Shown here piece by piece: positions 35,024 to 43,718 of a stretch of 56,113 bases of DNA. Position numbers and translations under genes: made by a program. The notes beneath the pieces are model-generated. The model made no database searches and was not told the DNA's origin. It saw only the letters and a program-made list of their open reading frames with translations. Where the stretch lies: NCBI RefSeq assembly GCF_016599145.1, contig NZ_JAENKO010000009.1, positions 1 through 56,113 on the forward strand. Reading direction: 5' to 3'. This stretch comes from Tomitella cavernea. GTDB lineage: Bacteria > Actinomycetota > Actinomycetes > Mycobacteriales > Mycobacteriaceae. Every line of letters starts with the position of its first letter. The first letter of the stretch is position 1.

Positions 35024-36154
35024 ATGAAGACCAAGGGTGCGATCCTCCGCGGACTCAACCAGCCGTGGAGCGTCGAGGAGATCGAGGTCGGCGAACCGCA
35101 CGCCGGCGAGGTGATGGTGGAGCTGCACGCGTCCGGCATGTGCCACTCGGACCATCACATCGTCACCGGGGACACGCCGATGCCGGCGTTCCCGGTGATG
35201 GGCGGGCACGAGGGCGCCGGCAAGGTCGTCCAGGTGGGCGAGGGCGTCACGGACGTCAAGGTCGGGGACCACGTGGTCTTCTCGTTCATCCCCTCCTGCG
35301 GCAAGTGCGAGCCGTGCGTGACCGGCCATTCGAACCTGTGCGATCTGGGTATGTACCTGCTCACCGGCGAGTCGATCAGCGACGGCACCCGGCGCATCCA
35401 GACCGCGGCCGGCGAGGACGTCATCCCGATGTGCCTGCTGGGCACGTTCTCGCCGTACGCCACCGTCCACATGTCCTCGGTGGTGAAGATCGACGAAGAG
35501 ATCCCGTTCGAGGTGGCCTGCCTCGTCGGTTGCGGAGTGACGACGGGCTGGGGCTCGGCGACGAACGTCGCGGAGGTCGAGCCGGGGGAAACCGTGATCG
35601 TGGTCGGGGCCGGCGGCGTCGGCATGAACTCGGTCCAGGGCGCGGCGGTCTCCGGCGCCAAGCGCGTGATCGTCATCGATCCGTCCGAGTTCCACCGCGA
35701 GGAGGCCAAGAAGTTCGGCGCCACCCACGCCTACCCGTCCATGGCCGAGGCGATCGCGCCGGTGATGGAGATGACCTGGGGCAAGATGGCCGACAAGACC
35801 ATCATCACCGTGGGCAGGATCAACGGCGAGGACATCGACCCCGCGCTCACGCTGACGAAGAAGGGCGGCCGCGTGACGGTCGTCGGCATGGGCGGCATGG
35901 CCGACATGGACGTCAAGCTCAACCTGTTCCTGTTCACGATGCTGCAGAAGGAACTGCGCGGCGCGATCTTCGGCGGCGCGAACCCCAAGGCGGAGATCCC
36001 GGACCTGCTGTCGATGTACAAGGCGGGCAAGCTCAACCTGGACGATCTGGTGACCAAGACGTATTCGCTCGAGGAGATCAACCAGGGGTACGAGGACATG
36101 CTCGACGGGAAGAACATCCGGGGCGTCATCCTCTACACGGACGCGGACCGGTGA
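35024..36154 (+). CDS. NDMA-dependent (nicotinoprotein) zinc alcohol dehydrogenase
   Basis: A 376-aa medium-chain Zn alcohol dehydrogenase oxidising primary or aryl alcohols. Catalytic zinc ligands are in GMCHSDHH and GGHEGAG plus [13 protein letters not shown]. The structural zinc site is [15 protein letters not shown]. The cofactor motif is [12 protein letters not shown]. Length and the MKTKGAI start with [12 protein letters not shown] match actinobacterial NDMA-dependent enzymes with tightly bound NAD, such as AdhD of the mymA locus. Its stop overlaps the aldehyde dehydrogenase start (GTGA at 36151), so the two form an alcohol-to-acid module. Confidence 0.92.
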   Translation: MKTKGAILRGLNQPWSVEEIEVGEPHAGEVMVELHASGMCHSDHHIVTGDTPMPAFPVMGGHEGAGKVVQVGEGVTDVKVGDHVVFSFIPSCGKCEPCVTGHSNLCDLGMYLLTGESISDGTRRIQTAAGEDVIPMCLLGTFSPYATVHMSSVVKIDEEIPFEVACLVGCGVTTGWGSATNVAEVEPGETVIVVGAGGVGMNSVQGAAVSGAKRVIVIDPSEFHREEAKKFGATHAYPSMAEAIAPVMEMTWGKMADKTIITVGRINGEDIDPALTLTKKGGRVTVVGMGGMADMDVKLNLFLFTMLQKELRGAIFGGANPKAEIPDLLSMYKAGKLNLDDLVTKTYSLEEINQGYEDMLDGKNIRGVILYTDADR

Positions 36155-37584
36155 CCTCCCCGGGCGGGGGCGAGGACCGCACGCGGATCTACGTGGACGG
36201 CCGGTGGACGGACTCCTCCTCGGCCGGCGTGATCGACGTAGTGGACCCGACCACCGAGCAGGTCATCGCGCAGGTGGCCGAGGGCACCGCGGAGGACGTC
36301 GATCTCGCCGTCGCCGCGGCGCGCAGAGCGTTCGACGGTTGGTCCGCGCTCCCGGGGTCGGAACGGTCGTCCTACCTGCAGAAGGTGGCGGACGGACTGT
36401 CCTCCCGCGCCGATGAGCTCGCCGAGCTCATCGCGCGGGACATGGGCATGCCGGTCCGGTTGGCGGCGCCGATCCAGATCGGCATGCCCACCGCCAACAT
36501 GGCGGCCTTCGCGCAGTTGGCCGACACCTACGGCTTCGACACGGAGGAGATCGGCAACTCGCTGATCGTGCGCGAGCCCGTCGGGGTGGTCGGCGCGATC
36601 ACCCCGTGGAACTACCCGCTGCACCAGGTGGTGCTCAAGGTGGGGGCGGCGCTGGCGGCGGGGTGCACCGTCGTGCTCAAGCCGACGGAAGTGGCGCCGC
36701 TGATCAGCTATGCGCTCGCCGAGATCATGGACGCCGCAGGCCTTCCGCCTGGTGTGTTCAACCTGGTAAGTGGCACCGGACCCGTGGTGGGGGAGGCGAT
36801 CGCCCGGCATCCGGGCATCGACATGGTGTCGTTCACCGGATCCACCGGTGCGGGCAAGCGCGTGGCCGCGGTGGCGTCGGAGACGGTCAAGCGTGTCGCA
36901 CTCGAACTCGGCGGCAAGTCGGCCAACGTCCTCCTCGAGGGTGCCGACCTCGCGAAGGCGGTTCCGGACGGCGTGTTCAAGTGCTATCTGAACTCCGGCC
37001 AGACCTGCACCGCGCTCACGCGGATGCTCGTGCCGCGGGAGCGCCTTGCGGAAGTGACGGAGCTGGCCGTGGGCGCGGCGCGGCAGTTCGCCCCCGGCTC
37101 CCCATTCGACGACGCGGCCCGGCTCGGACCGCTGGTGAACGCGCGTCAGCTCGAGCGGGTGCGCGGATACATCGACGCGGGTGTGGCCGAGGGCGCCGAG
37201 CTGGTGCTGGACGGCAGGGAGACGGGGCTCGAATCCGGGTACTTCGTGGGCCCCACCGTGTTCAGCGGAGTGACGCCCGACATGACGATCGCGCGGGAGG
37301 AGATCTTCGGTCCGGTGCTGTCGATCATGGCGTACGAGGACGAGGATGACGCGGTGCGCATCGCGAACGATTCCGAGTACGGGCTCGCCGGCGGCGTGTG
37401 GGGTGCCGACACCGATGCGGCCGTCGCCGTGGCCCGCCGGATCCGCACCGGTCAGGTCGAGGTGAACGGCGGGTCATTCAACACAGCGGCCCCGTTCGGC
37501 GGCTACAAGCAGTCGGGGATCGGCCGCGAGGGCGGCGTCTACGGTCTGGAGGAGTTCCTCGAGATCAAGTCGATCCAACGCTGA
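36151..37584 (+). CDS. NAD(P)-dependent aldehyde dehydrogenase
   Basis: Oxidises the aldehyde from the coupled alcohol dehydrogenase to the acid. The 477-aa enzyme has the TPWNYPLHQ and [12 protein letters not shown] blocks, [12 protein letters not shown], general base Glu in [10 protein letters not shown], catalytic Cys in [12 protein letters not shown], and [14 protein letters not shown] 36151 is fixed by the 4-nt overlap with the ADH stop. A textbook intrinsic terminator follows at 37621-37660, closing the two-gene operon. The acid product could then be activated by FadD and degraded by the ACAD pair downstream (pathway inference). Confidence 0.93.
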   Translation: MTSPGGGEDRTRIYVDGRWTDSSSAGVIDVVDPTTEQVIAQVAEGTAEDVDLAVAAARRAFDGWSALPGSERSSYLQKVADGLSSRADELAELIARDMGMPVRLAAPIQIGMPTANMAAFAQLADTYGFDTEEIGNSLIVREPVGVVGAITPWNYPLHQVVLKVGAALAAGCTVVLKPTEVAPLISYALAEIMDAAGLPPGVFNLVSGTGPVVGEAIARHPGIDMVSFTGSTGAGKRVAAVASETVKRVALELGGKSANVLLEGADLAKAVPDGVFKCYLNSGQTCTALTRMLVPRERLAEVTELAVGAARQFAPGSPFDDAARLGPLVNARQLERVRGYIDAGVAEGAELVLDGRETGLESGYFVGPTVFSGVTPDMTIAREEIFGPVLSIMAYEDEDDAVRIANDSEYGLAGGVWGADTDAAVAVARRIRTGQVEVNGGSFNTAAPFGGYKQSGIGREGGVYGLEEFLEIKSIQR

Positions 37585-37620
37585 TCGGCGTGCCGCGCCG
37601 ACGCGGAGAGGCACATGATC

Positions 37621-37660
37621 GGGCGCGGCCCGTGGGGTGACCCACGGGCCGCGCCCTTTT
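37621..37660 (+). terminator. Intrinsic terminator of the adh-aldH operon
   Basis: A perfect 16-bp stem (37621-37636 and 37641-37656) with loop GTGA is directly followed by TTTTC. It is the only hairpin in the window with a clear U-tract. Confidence 0.88.
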
Positions 37661-37718
37661 CACATTCGTGCCCGGTGCCCGCGGACTCGTATGACTGTCC
37701 GTCAGCGGAGTTTCGGAG

Positions 37719-37734
37719 TTGACGTCAAGTTCAA
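37719..37734 (+). promoter_or_regulatory. TetR operator-like element before the ACAD pair
   Basis: TTGACGTCAAGTTCAA matches the reverse complement of operator 1 core (TTGACTCAAGTTCAA, 17.3 kb) with one inserted base. It begins with a -35-like TTGACG and lies 81 bp upstream of ATG 37816. This suggests that the same TetR-type factor, or a relative, controls these dehydrogenases. Confidence 0.5.
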
Positions 37735-37815
37735 GTTGTGATTGCCTTGAGACGTCGCACACATGACTGGGGCCGTCGGGGTCTGCGGCTTTCGAGAACC
37801 GTCGAAAGGACATTC

Positions 37816-38991
37816 ATGCAGCTGGCATTGTCGGAGGAGGACCGCGCATTCCAGCAGGAGATGCGCGACTTCTTCACCACGAAGATCCCCGCGGAGCTGC
37901 GCCTCCGGCCCGATGCCGGCGGGGAGGCGAATCCTGAGCTCATGCGCCGCGCCCAGCGGACCCTCAACGAGGCCGGACTCGCGGTGCCCGGCTGGCCTGT
38001 GGAGTGGGGCGGGCGCGCTTGGACCGATGTGCGCAAGCACATCTGGCTCACCGAGATGCAGTTGGCATCGGTCCCGGAGCCGCTCGCGTTCAACTGCGTG
38101 ATGGTGGGCCCGGTGATCGCCGAGTTCGGGTCAGAGGAGCAGAAGAAGCGGTTCCTTCCCGCCACCGCCAACCTCGATATCTGGTGGTGCCAAGGATTTT
38201 CGGAGCCGGAGGCGGGCTCGGACCTCGCCTCCCTCAAGACGCGGGCCGACCGTGACGGCGATTGCTACATCGTCAACGGGCAGAAGACCTGGACCACGCT
38301 CGGTCAGCATGCCGACTGGATCTTCTGCCTGGTGCGTACGGATCCGAACGCACCGAAGAAGCAGGCGGGCATCTCCTTCCTGCTGATCGACATGAAGACG
38401 CCGGGGATCACGGTCCGGCCGATCAAGCTGATCGACGGCGGCCACGAAGTCAACGAGATCTTCTTCGAAGACGTGCGCGTGCCCGCGGAGAACCTCGTGG
38501 GCGAAGAGAACGCGGGATGGAGCTACGCCAAGTTCCTGCTGGGCAACGAGCGCGTGAACGTCACCCGGCTCGGTGCCTCCAAGGTGCGCGTGGCGCTGGC
38601 GAAGGAGCATGCCGCCGCTCTCCGCGTGGGCGACGGCATGCTGCTGGACGAGCCGCAGTACGCCGCGCGCTTCGCACGGCTCGAGAACGAGCTTGTGGCA
38701 TTGGAATTGACGCAGATGCGGGTGGCGGCGGACTCTGCGGACGGTCGGCCCAACCCCGCCTCGTCGCTGCTCAAGCTGCGCGGGTCCCAGCTGCAGCAGG
38801 CGGCGACGGAGCTGCTGATGGACGTGGCGGGGTTCGATGCGCTGCCGTTCCACACGACGGCGGACGTGCAGACCCCGCAGTGGGCGCAGGCGGCGACGCC
38901 GACGTACCTGAACTACCGCAAAGTGTCGATCTACAGCGGATCCAACGAAGTTCAGCGAACGATCATCGCCAAGTCGATTCTGGGATTGTGA
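37816..38991 (+). CDS. Acyl-CoA dehydrogenase, larger subunit of a pair
   Basis: A 391-aa FAD-dependent acyl-CoA dehydrogenase for alpha,beta-desaturation. Family motifs are WWCQGFSEPEAGSDLASLKTRA and VNGQKTWTTLGQHADW for flavin and substrate binding, and IYSGSNEVQRTIIAKSILGL at the end. The position of the medium-chain ACAD catalytic Glu (IYEGT) is Ser here, so the base must lie elsewhere or in the partner. ATG 37816 has GAAAGGA seven bases upstream. It is followed after 9 bp by a second, divergent ACAD, the arrangement of alpha2-beta2 ACADs used for steroid or branched substrates in Mycobacteriales. Confidence 0.92.
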   Translation: MQLALSEEDRAFQQEMRDFFTTKIPAELRLRPDAGGEANPELMRRAQRTLNEAGLAVPGWPVEWGGRAWTDVRKHIWLTEMQLASVPEPLAFNCVMVGPVIAEFGSEEQKKRFLPATANLDIWWCQGFSEPEAGSDLASLKTRADRDGDCYIVNGQKTWTTLGQHADWIFCLVRTDPNAPKKQAGISFLLIDMKTPGITVRPIKLIDGGHEVNEIFFEDVRVPAENLVGEENAGWSYAKFLLGNERVNVTRLGASKVRVALAKEHAAALRVGDGMLLDEPQYAARFARLENELVALELTQMRVAADSADGRPNPASSLLKLRGSQLQQAATELLMDVAGFDALPFHTTADVQTPQWAQAATPTYLNYRKVSIYSGSNEVQRTIIAKSILGL

Positions 38992-39000
38992 GGAACCGCC

Positions 39001-40128
39001 GTGGATTTTTCCTACACCGATGAGCAGAAGATGCTGGCCTCAGCGGCATCGGACCTGTTCGAGAAGGCCTACGACCCCGAAACCCGCCGAGAGACCGTGG
39101 CCACCGACCTGGGGTGGAGCAAGGACGTGTGGGCGCAGTGCGCCGAGATGGGGCTGCTCGGGTTGCCTTTCGCCGAGGAGGACGGCGGCATGGGCGCAGG
39201 CCCCATCGAGGTGATGGCGGTGATGACGGAGGTGGGGCGCCGGCTGGTGCCGGAGCCGATCCTCGATGTGGTCGTAGTCGCGGGCGGTGTGATCGCCCGG
39301 CAGGGGACGGCGGAACAGCGTGCGGAGTTGTTGCCCGGGATCACCGACGGAGAACGGCTGGTGGTGCTGGCGCACCACGAGCCGGCTACCCGGTGGCCGG
39401 TGCGCACGGTGACGACCTCGGCTCGCCAGGACGGCGACCACTGGACGGTGACGGGCGTGAAGAACCCCGTTCCCCATGGGGACTGCGCCGACACGGCGAT
39501 TGTGAGTGCGGTTTTGCCGGACGGTGGTACGGGGCTCTTCCTGGTGCAGGCCGATGCGCCGGGCGTCGAACGCACCGGCTACGCCACGCACGACGGCCTG
39601 CGCGCCGGCCAGTGGGATATGGACTCGGCGGCGGCGCGGCCGTTGGGCGAGCCCGCCGACTGCGGCGGCGTGATCCGGGACGCGGAGGTGCGTGCCCAAG
39701 CGGGCCAGGCGGCGGAGGCCGTGGGCGCGATGGACGAAGCGCTGCGCCTGACCACCGACTACCTGAGGACGCGGCGCCAATTCGGTGTGCCACTGGCGAC
39801 GTTTCAGACGCTCACGCAGCGGGCCGCGGACATGTACGTGCTCGTGGAGCTGGCGCGCAGCATGAGCATGTACGCCTCGATGTCGCTGGCCGACGGCGAT
39901 GCGGACCCCGTGATCGCCTCACGTGTGCAGCTGCAGATCTGTGAATCGGCGCGGACCGTCGGGCAGGAGGCGATCCAGTTGCACGGTGGAATCGGCGTCA
40001 CCGACGAATATCCGGTGGGGCACTACGCCAGCCGGCTGCTCGCTATCGAACACACGCTAGGCGGCCGCGAGGAACACCTGCGCGTGCTGGTCGACGGCGT
40101 GCGGGACCACGAGGTGGTCGAGCTGTAG
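39001..40128 (+). CDS. Acyl-CoA dehydrogenase, second subunit of a pair
   Basis: A 375-aa member of the acyl-CoA dehydrogenase fold, diverged from its neighbour. The N-terminus DFSYTDEQKMLASAASDLFEK and the C-terminal helix RQFGVPLATFQTLTQRAADMYV and GGIGVTDEYPVGHYASRL are clear, but the central flavin-binding loops are degenerate (AHHEPATRWPVRTV in place of the usual TEPxAGSD). It probably partners the preceding subunit in a heterotetramer with fewer active sites. It starts at GTG 39001, 9 bp after the first gene, in the same transcript. Confidence 0.9.
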   Translation: MDFSYTDEQKMLASAASDLFEKAYDPETRRETVATDLGWSKDVWAQCAEMGLLGLPFAEEDGGMGAGPIEVMAVMTEVGRRLVPEPILDVVVVAGGVIARQGTAEQRAELLPGITDGERLVVLAHHEPATRWPVRTVTTSARQDGDHWTVTGVKNPVPHGDCADTAIVSAVLPDGGTGLFLVQADAPGVERTGYATHDGLRAGQWDMDSAAARPLGEPADCGGVIRDAEVRAQAGQAAEAVGAMDEALRLTTDYLRTRRQFGVPLATFQTLTQRAADMYVLVELARSMSMYASMSLADGDADPVIASRVQLQICESARTVGQEAIQLHGGIGVTDEYPVGHYASRLLAIEHTLGGREEHLRVLVDGVRDHEVVEL

Positions 40129-40191
40129 CGGCGGGGCCGGGAGATCTGCTGCGCCGGTCCGTCAGTGCACGATGAGGTCGCTGTGCGCCGA

Positions 40192-40509
40192 TCAGGCGAC
40201 GAGGTCGTTGTACTGGGGATGCGCTTCGATGAACCCGAGCACGAAGCTGCATGACGTGACGACGCGCTTGCCTTCCGACCTGGTCGTGTCGAGGGCGTGC
40301 TCGATCAGCGCGGATGCGAGTCCCTGCCCCTCGAAACGGCCCTTCGTGACGGTGTGGTCGAAGTTGCGGGTTTCGCCCACATCGACATAGTCGGCGTAGG
40401 CGCCGACCTCCTCGCCCACATAGATCTCGAAGCGCTCGAGGTCCGTGTTGTGCAATATTCTGTGTGCCACCGGAGCCTGCCCCTCTCGTTCGAGGTTCTG
40501 CATTGTCAC
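40192..40509 (-). CDS. Mini-GNAT acetyltransferase (YjdJ/PF14542 type)
   Basis: A 105-aa protein with only the core of the GNAT fold: FEIYVGEEVGAYADYVDVGETRNFDHTVTKGRFEGQGLASALIEHALD, then VVTSCSFVLGFIEAHPQYNDLV. RFEGQGLA is the acetyl-CoA binding motif, and the ending matches the small predicted acetyltransferase family. Substrate unknown. GTG 40509 or ATG 40503 may start it; no clear ribosome site is present. It converges on the ACAD operon and is probably monocistronic. Confidence 0.85.
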   Translation of the reverse strand: MTMQNLEREGQAPVAHRILHNTDLERFEIYVGEEVGAYADYVDVGETRNFDHTVTKGRFEGQGLASALIEHALDTTRSEGKRVVTSCSFVLGFIEAHPQYNDLVA

Positions 40510-40703
40510 GGCTGCTGCTCGCGGGTGCGCTGTCCTGTGGGACCGGCGCTGTCCTGGAAGACCGACGGAGCCGACAGGCCACTAGCGGTTGCCGCGCGAC
40601 GACCGTCCCTCCAGGTTAGCGCGATCCGAAGCGCCGCGGGAGGGAACGGACGCCGCAGGAGATGTCGTGTATGCGGTGCGGGATCCCGGGTGCGGCGGTG
40701 CGG

Positions 40704-41540
40704 TCACATCCGTCCGTAGTGGTGCGTGAATCCGAGGACTTTGCCGGCGTAGACGGTCGACTGGTTGTAGCGCAGGATCGCGGTCATGATGTCGCCGGGG
40801 TTGCGCAGGTCGAGTCCGCCGTCGCACAGGTAGCGGCCGGTCGTCAGGGCCGAGTCGTAGAGGTTCTGCGGGTCGGCGACGCCGTCGCCGTTGCCGTCCG
40901 CGGCATATTGCGCCCATGTGGTGGGGATGAATTGCGTCGGCCCCACGGCCCGGTCGTAGGCGGCATCGCCGTCGAGACGGCCGCCGTCGGTGTCGGTGAT
41001 CACCTGATTGCCGCCGAGGCTGCCGTCGAGGCGAGGCCCGTAGATGGGGTCGATGAGGGTTCCCTGCGCGTCCGTGGCGCCGTGGTCCGCATGCGTCGAT
41101 TCGACGCGGCCGATGCCCGCGATGAGAGACCAGTCGATGCCGCACCGGGGCATCTCCTCGGCGAGGACCTCTGCGGCATGCGAGTATGCCGCGAAGTTGA
41201 TGTCGGGCATCCCGCCCTGTACGACGTCGGTGGACAGGCCGGCCGGACGTGGCAGTCCGGGGGGAGCATGCAGGGTGAGCGAACCGGCGGACCCTACGGG
41301 CGCTGTGGATCCTGCGGCCGCTGCAGCGGCGTCGCCCGGAGTCGGCCGGGTGACGGCGGTGGCAGTAGCGGCGCCTGTGTCGGGCGCGTCGGCGGGGCCG
41401 GGGGCCGTGGGAGAGGTCGCGTGCAGCGGCCCTGCGGAAGCGGGGATCGCGGCCGTGGTGACCGACATCGCGAGTACCGCTGTGGGGATGAGCGCGCGGG
41501 CGGTACGCCGGAACTGGGCGTGGTCTCGGGTGCTGGGCAC
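40704..41540 (-). CDS. Secreted MltB-type lytic transglycosylase (second copy)
   Basis: A 278-aa exported peptidoglycan hydrolase. The signal peptide ALIPTAVLAMSVTTAAIPASAGP ends at a good ASA-G site. An Ala/Thr/Pro-rich linker follows, then the catalytic domain with the probable catalytic Glu in AGIGRVESTHADHG and the family block YDRAVGPTQFIPTTWAQYAADGNGDGVADPQNLYD. It shares these blocks with the enzyme at 3378-4631 but lacks the proline-rich C-terminal tail. GTG 41540 is chosen for its AGGAG site six bases upstream. An MtrA-box-like repeat lies 140-155 bp upstream, consistent with cell-cycle control of wall hydrolases. Confidence 0.87.
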   Translation of the reverse strand: MPSTRDHAQFRRTARALIPTAVLAMSVTTAAIPASAGPLHATSPTAPGPADAPDTGAATATAVTRPTPGDAAAAAAGSTAPVGSAGSLTLHAPPGLPRPAGLSTDVVQGGMPDINFAAYSHAAEVLAEEMPRCGIDWSLIAGIGRVESTHADHGATDAQGTLIDPIYGPRLDGSLGGNQVITDTDGGRLDGDAAYDRAVGPTQFIPTTWAQYAADGNGDGVADPQNLYDSALTTGRYLCDGGLDLRNPGDIMTAILRYNQSTVYAGKVLGFTHHYGRM

Positions 41541-41628
41541 GTGGCTCCTGGTGCTATCGGTGGTGGGCCGGGCCCGCAGCACTTCACGGCGTCGGCGGTG
41601 TTAGGTGACGTCGGTCCGCTGTGCGGGG

Positions 41629-41646
41629 CGGCCCGGCCCCGGGCCG
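41629..41646. repeat. 18-bp GC palindrome
   Basis: CGGCCCGG-CC-CCGGGCCG, about 90 bp upstream of the transglycosylase start. Possible leader hairpin or operator. Confidence 0.4.
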
Positions 41647-41679
41647 TCGGCGACAGTACCGTCAATTCGTGATCTTGTC

Positions 41680-41696
41680 GTTATCCAAGCGTTATC
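41680..41696. promoter_or_regulatory. MtrA-box-like direct repeat GTTATC-N5-GTTATC
   Basis: Two identical hexamers 11 bp apart. The response regulator MtrA of actinobacteria is reported to recognise GTnACC-N5-GTnACC-type direct repeats and to control peptidoglycan hydrolases. Here the arrangement matches, with T for C at the fifth position of each half, upstream of a wall hydrolase. Binding is an inference. Confidence 0.45.
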
Positions 41697-42061
41697 AAAC
41701 GGGTAGCGTGTGGCATATGTGATGGATGATGCGGGAAATGAGCAAGCGGCCATCGTCCAGGTGGATGCAGCCGCTGCCATGGTCGGGCTGGTTGCGGGGG
41801 TGTGACCTGTGCGAATGTCGAGCTGTGCGGGCGCGCCCCCGTACTCCTTGCTCGTGGTGCTCGGGCATGCGGCGCTATCCTGGTGACTCCCGTCACCGGA
41901 ACCCGGCCGACGGCCGGACAGGGACCGTCGGCACGCATGACTGCTCGACGCGGCGTTGGTGTTGTAGAGCCGGCCGTGCCGCGCCGACAGCGCCGCCCGT
42001 GCATCGCCGCCCGTGCAGTGCCGGCCGCGGGTTCCGCGACGGTGCGCGCTAGCGTCACAGC

Positions 42062-43705
42062 ATGATCGACGGATCCACGGGCCGCTGCTCGGGTATGCCT
42101 GCGTCACCGGATCGGGAAACGTGGAACCGCGGGTCGCTGGTCGTGGCACCGCCGTGTGGAGCTGTACGTGGGCATTCCGACCGGCGGGCGGGCGAACCAG
42201 ACGTGGGGCATGCGCGCGCCGACCGGATACGGGAGGTCTTCGCGTGGCGTGGAATTCCGTTCGCCGAGCCGCCGGTGGGGGCGCTGCGGTTCCGGGCGCC
42301 CGTCCCCGCCCGCAGGTGGAGCGGGGTGCGCGACTGCGCGGAGTTCGGGCCCGTCTGCCCGCAGGCCGAGGGCATGCCCATCGAAGCCGAGCTGGTCCGT
42401 GACGAGGACTGCCTCAACCTCAACGTCTGGGCTCCGCGTCCGGAGCAGACCCTGCGCCCCGTGCTCGTATGGGTCCACGGCGGCGCGTACTTCCTGGGCG
42501 CGGGTTCGCAAGGGGTCTACCAAGGGCACCGGCTGGCCGCGGAGGGCGACACGGTGGTGGTGACCTTCAACTACCGCCTCGGCGTCCTGGGGTTCGTGTC
42601 CCTGGATTCGGTGTCCGGCGGCGCAGGAACATTCGAATCCAATGTGGGTTTGCGCGACCAGCTGGCGGCTCTGGAGTGGGTGCGGGAGAACATCAGCGCA
42701 TTTGGCGGCGACCCGAACAACGTGACGCTCTTCGGCGAGTCGTCGGGCGGGGGAGCGGTGACGACGTTGATGACGGTGCCGCACGCGGCGGGGTTGTTCC
42801 ACCGCGCGATCGCGCAGAGTTCGCCGGCCACATCCGTGTACGGCATGCAGCGGGCGTCGTCGGTGGCCGGTCGGCTGTTGCGCCTGCTGGACGTTTCGGC
42901 CGAACGAGCGGAAACGCTGCGGACGATGCCCGTCGCCGAGCTCGCCGAGGCGAGCGGCCGACTGTCCGCGGAAGTGTCCGGATCGGATCCGGGCACCCTC
43001 GCCATGGCCCCCGTCGTGGACGGGGAACTGGTTCCGCGGTATCCGGTGGCGGCGTTTCAGAAGGGTCTGGCGCACCGCGTGCCGCTGATCATCGGGACCA
43101 ACCGTGACGAAGCGTCGATATCCCGTCTGCTACGCGTGCAGATGATGCCGGTGACGCCGCAGTCGGTTTACCAGATGCTGGCGGGGGTGCTCGCCGCCAA
43201 CCCGGACGTCGCACCCGAGCGGGTCGCGGCGATCATGTCCGGATACCGGGAACTGCCGCGGACGCGGGGCGCGGTGGCGGTGTCGCAGGACGCCGCCTTC
43301 CGGATGCCCGCCGTGTGGATCGCGGAGGCGCACAGCCGTCGCGCGCCGACGTGGCTGTACCGGTTCGACCACGCCTCGCCGATGCTGCGCGCGGCCCGCG
43401 TGGGCGCGGGCCACGCCACGGAGGTTCCGTACGTTTTCGGCACGTTCGGGGCGATGCGGCGCGACCCGACCTTCGCGTTGGGCGGCCGGCGCACGGCGGA
43501 ACGGGTGGCGGACAGGATGCGCGCACGGTGGCTGACGTTCGCGCGCACGGGCAGACCCGACGGTGAGGACGGCGCCGAACCGTGGGCCGGCTACGACGAG
43601 CGCGGGCGCCGGACACTGGTGATCGATCGCCGGGACGAGGTGGTGGTGGATCCGGACAGGAGGGCGCGCTCGCTGTGGGGCTGCAGAGTGCTGGGGTTCC
43701 CCTGA
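42062..43705 (+). CDS. Type-B carboxylesterase/lipase
   Basis: A 547-aa serine esterase of the cholinesterase-like family. Visible are FAWRGIPFAEPPVGALRF, EDCLNLNVWAPRP, oxyanion motif VWVHGGAYFLGAGS, nucleophile elbow LFGESSGGGAV and the His region near VGAGHATEVPYVFG. No signal peptide is apparent; the N-terminal ~50 residues before FAWRGIPF are poorly conserved, and the true start may be inside them. It acts on carboxylic esters of unknown type. It converges on the DUF1906 gene, with 13 bp between stops. Confidence 0.9.
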   Translation: MIDGSTGRCSGMPASPDRETWNRGSLVVAPPCGAVRGHSDRRAGEPDVGHARADRIREVFAWRGIPFAEPPVGALRFRAPVPARRWSGVRDCAEFGPVCPQAEGMPIEAELVRDEDCLNLNVWAPRPEQTLRPVLVWVHGGAYFLGAGSQGVYQGHRLAAEGDTVVVTFNYRLGVLGFVSLDSVSGGAGTFESNVGLRDQLAALEWVRENISAFGGDPNNVTLFGESSGGGAVTTLMTVPHAAGLFHRAIAQSSPATSVYGMQRASSVAGRLLRLLDVSAERAETLRTMPVAELAEASGRLSAEVSGSDPGTLAMAPVVDGELVPRYPVAAFQKGLAHRVPLIIGTNRDEASISRLLRVQMMPVTPQSVYQMLAGVLAANPDVAPERVAAIMSGYRELPRTRGAVAVSQDAAFRMPAVWIAEAHSRRAPTWLYRFDHASPMLRAARVGAGHATEVPYVFGTFGAMRRDPTFALGGRRTAERVADRMRARWLTFARTGRPDGEDGAEPWAGYDERGRRTLVIDRRDEVVVDPDRRARSLWGCRVLGFP

Positions 43706-43718
43706 TGGCCCGGCCCGG

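Larger units (their letters stand above)
41541..42061. other. 521-bp intergenic region
   Basis: The longest non-coding stretch in the window, between the divergent transglycosylase and carboxylesterase genes. It holds the GC palindrome at 41629-41646, the GTTATC direct repeat at 41680-41696, and an AT-rich patch around 41690-41760. No convincing gene is seen on either strand. I looked for the c-di-AMP (ydaO) riboswitch that precedes some actinobacterial wall-hydrolase genes and did not recognise it. Confidence 0.6.

Noticed and set aside
41541-41760. c-di-AMP (ydaO-type) riboswitch upstream of the wall hydrolase
   Set aside because: Considered because such riboswitches precede some actinobacterial wall-hydrolase genes. 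I could not find its conserved sequence blocks by eye; a covariance-model search would settle it.
41802-42065. Possible small gene in the 521-bp gap before the carboxylesterase
   Set aside because: Composition is Arg/Ala/Cys-rich with no motif or ribosome site, and several alternative frames are equally open.
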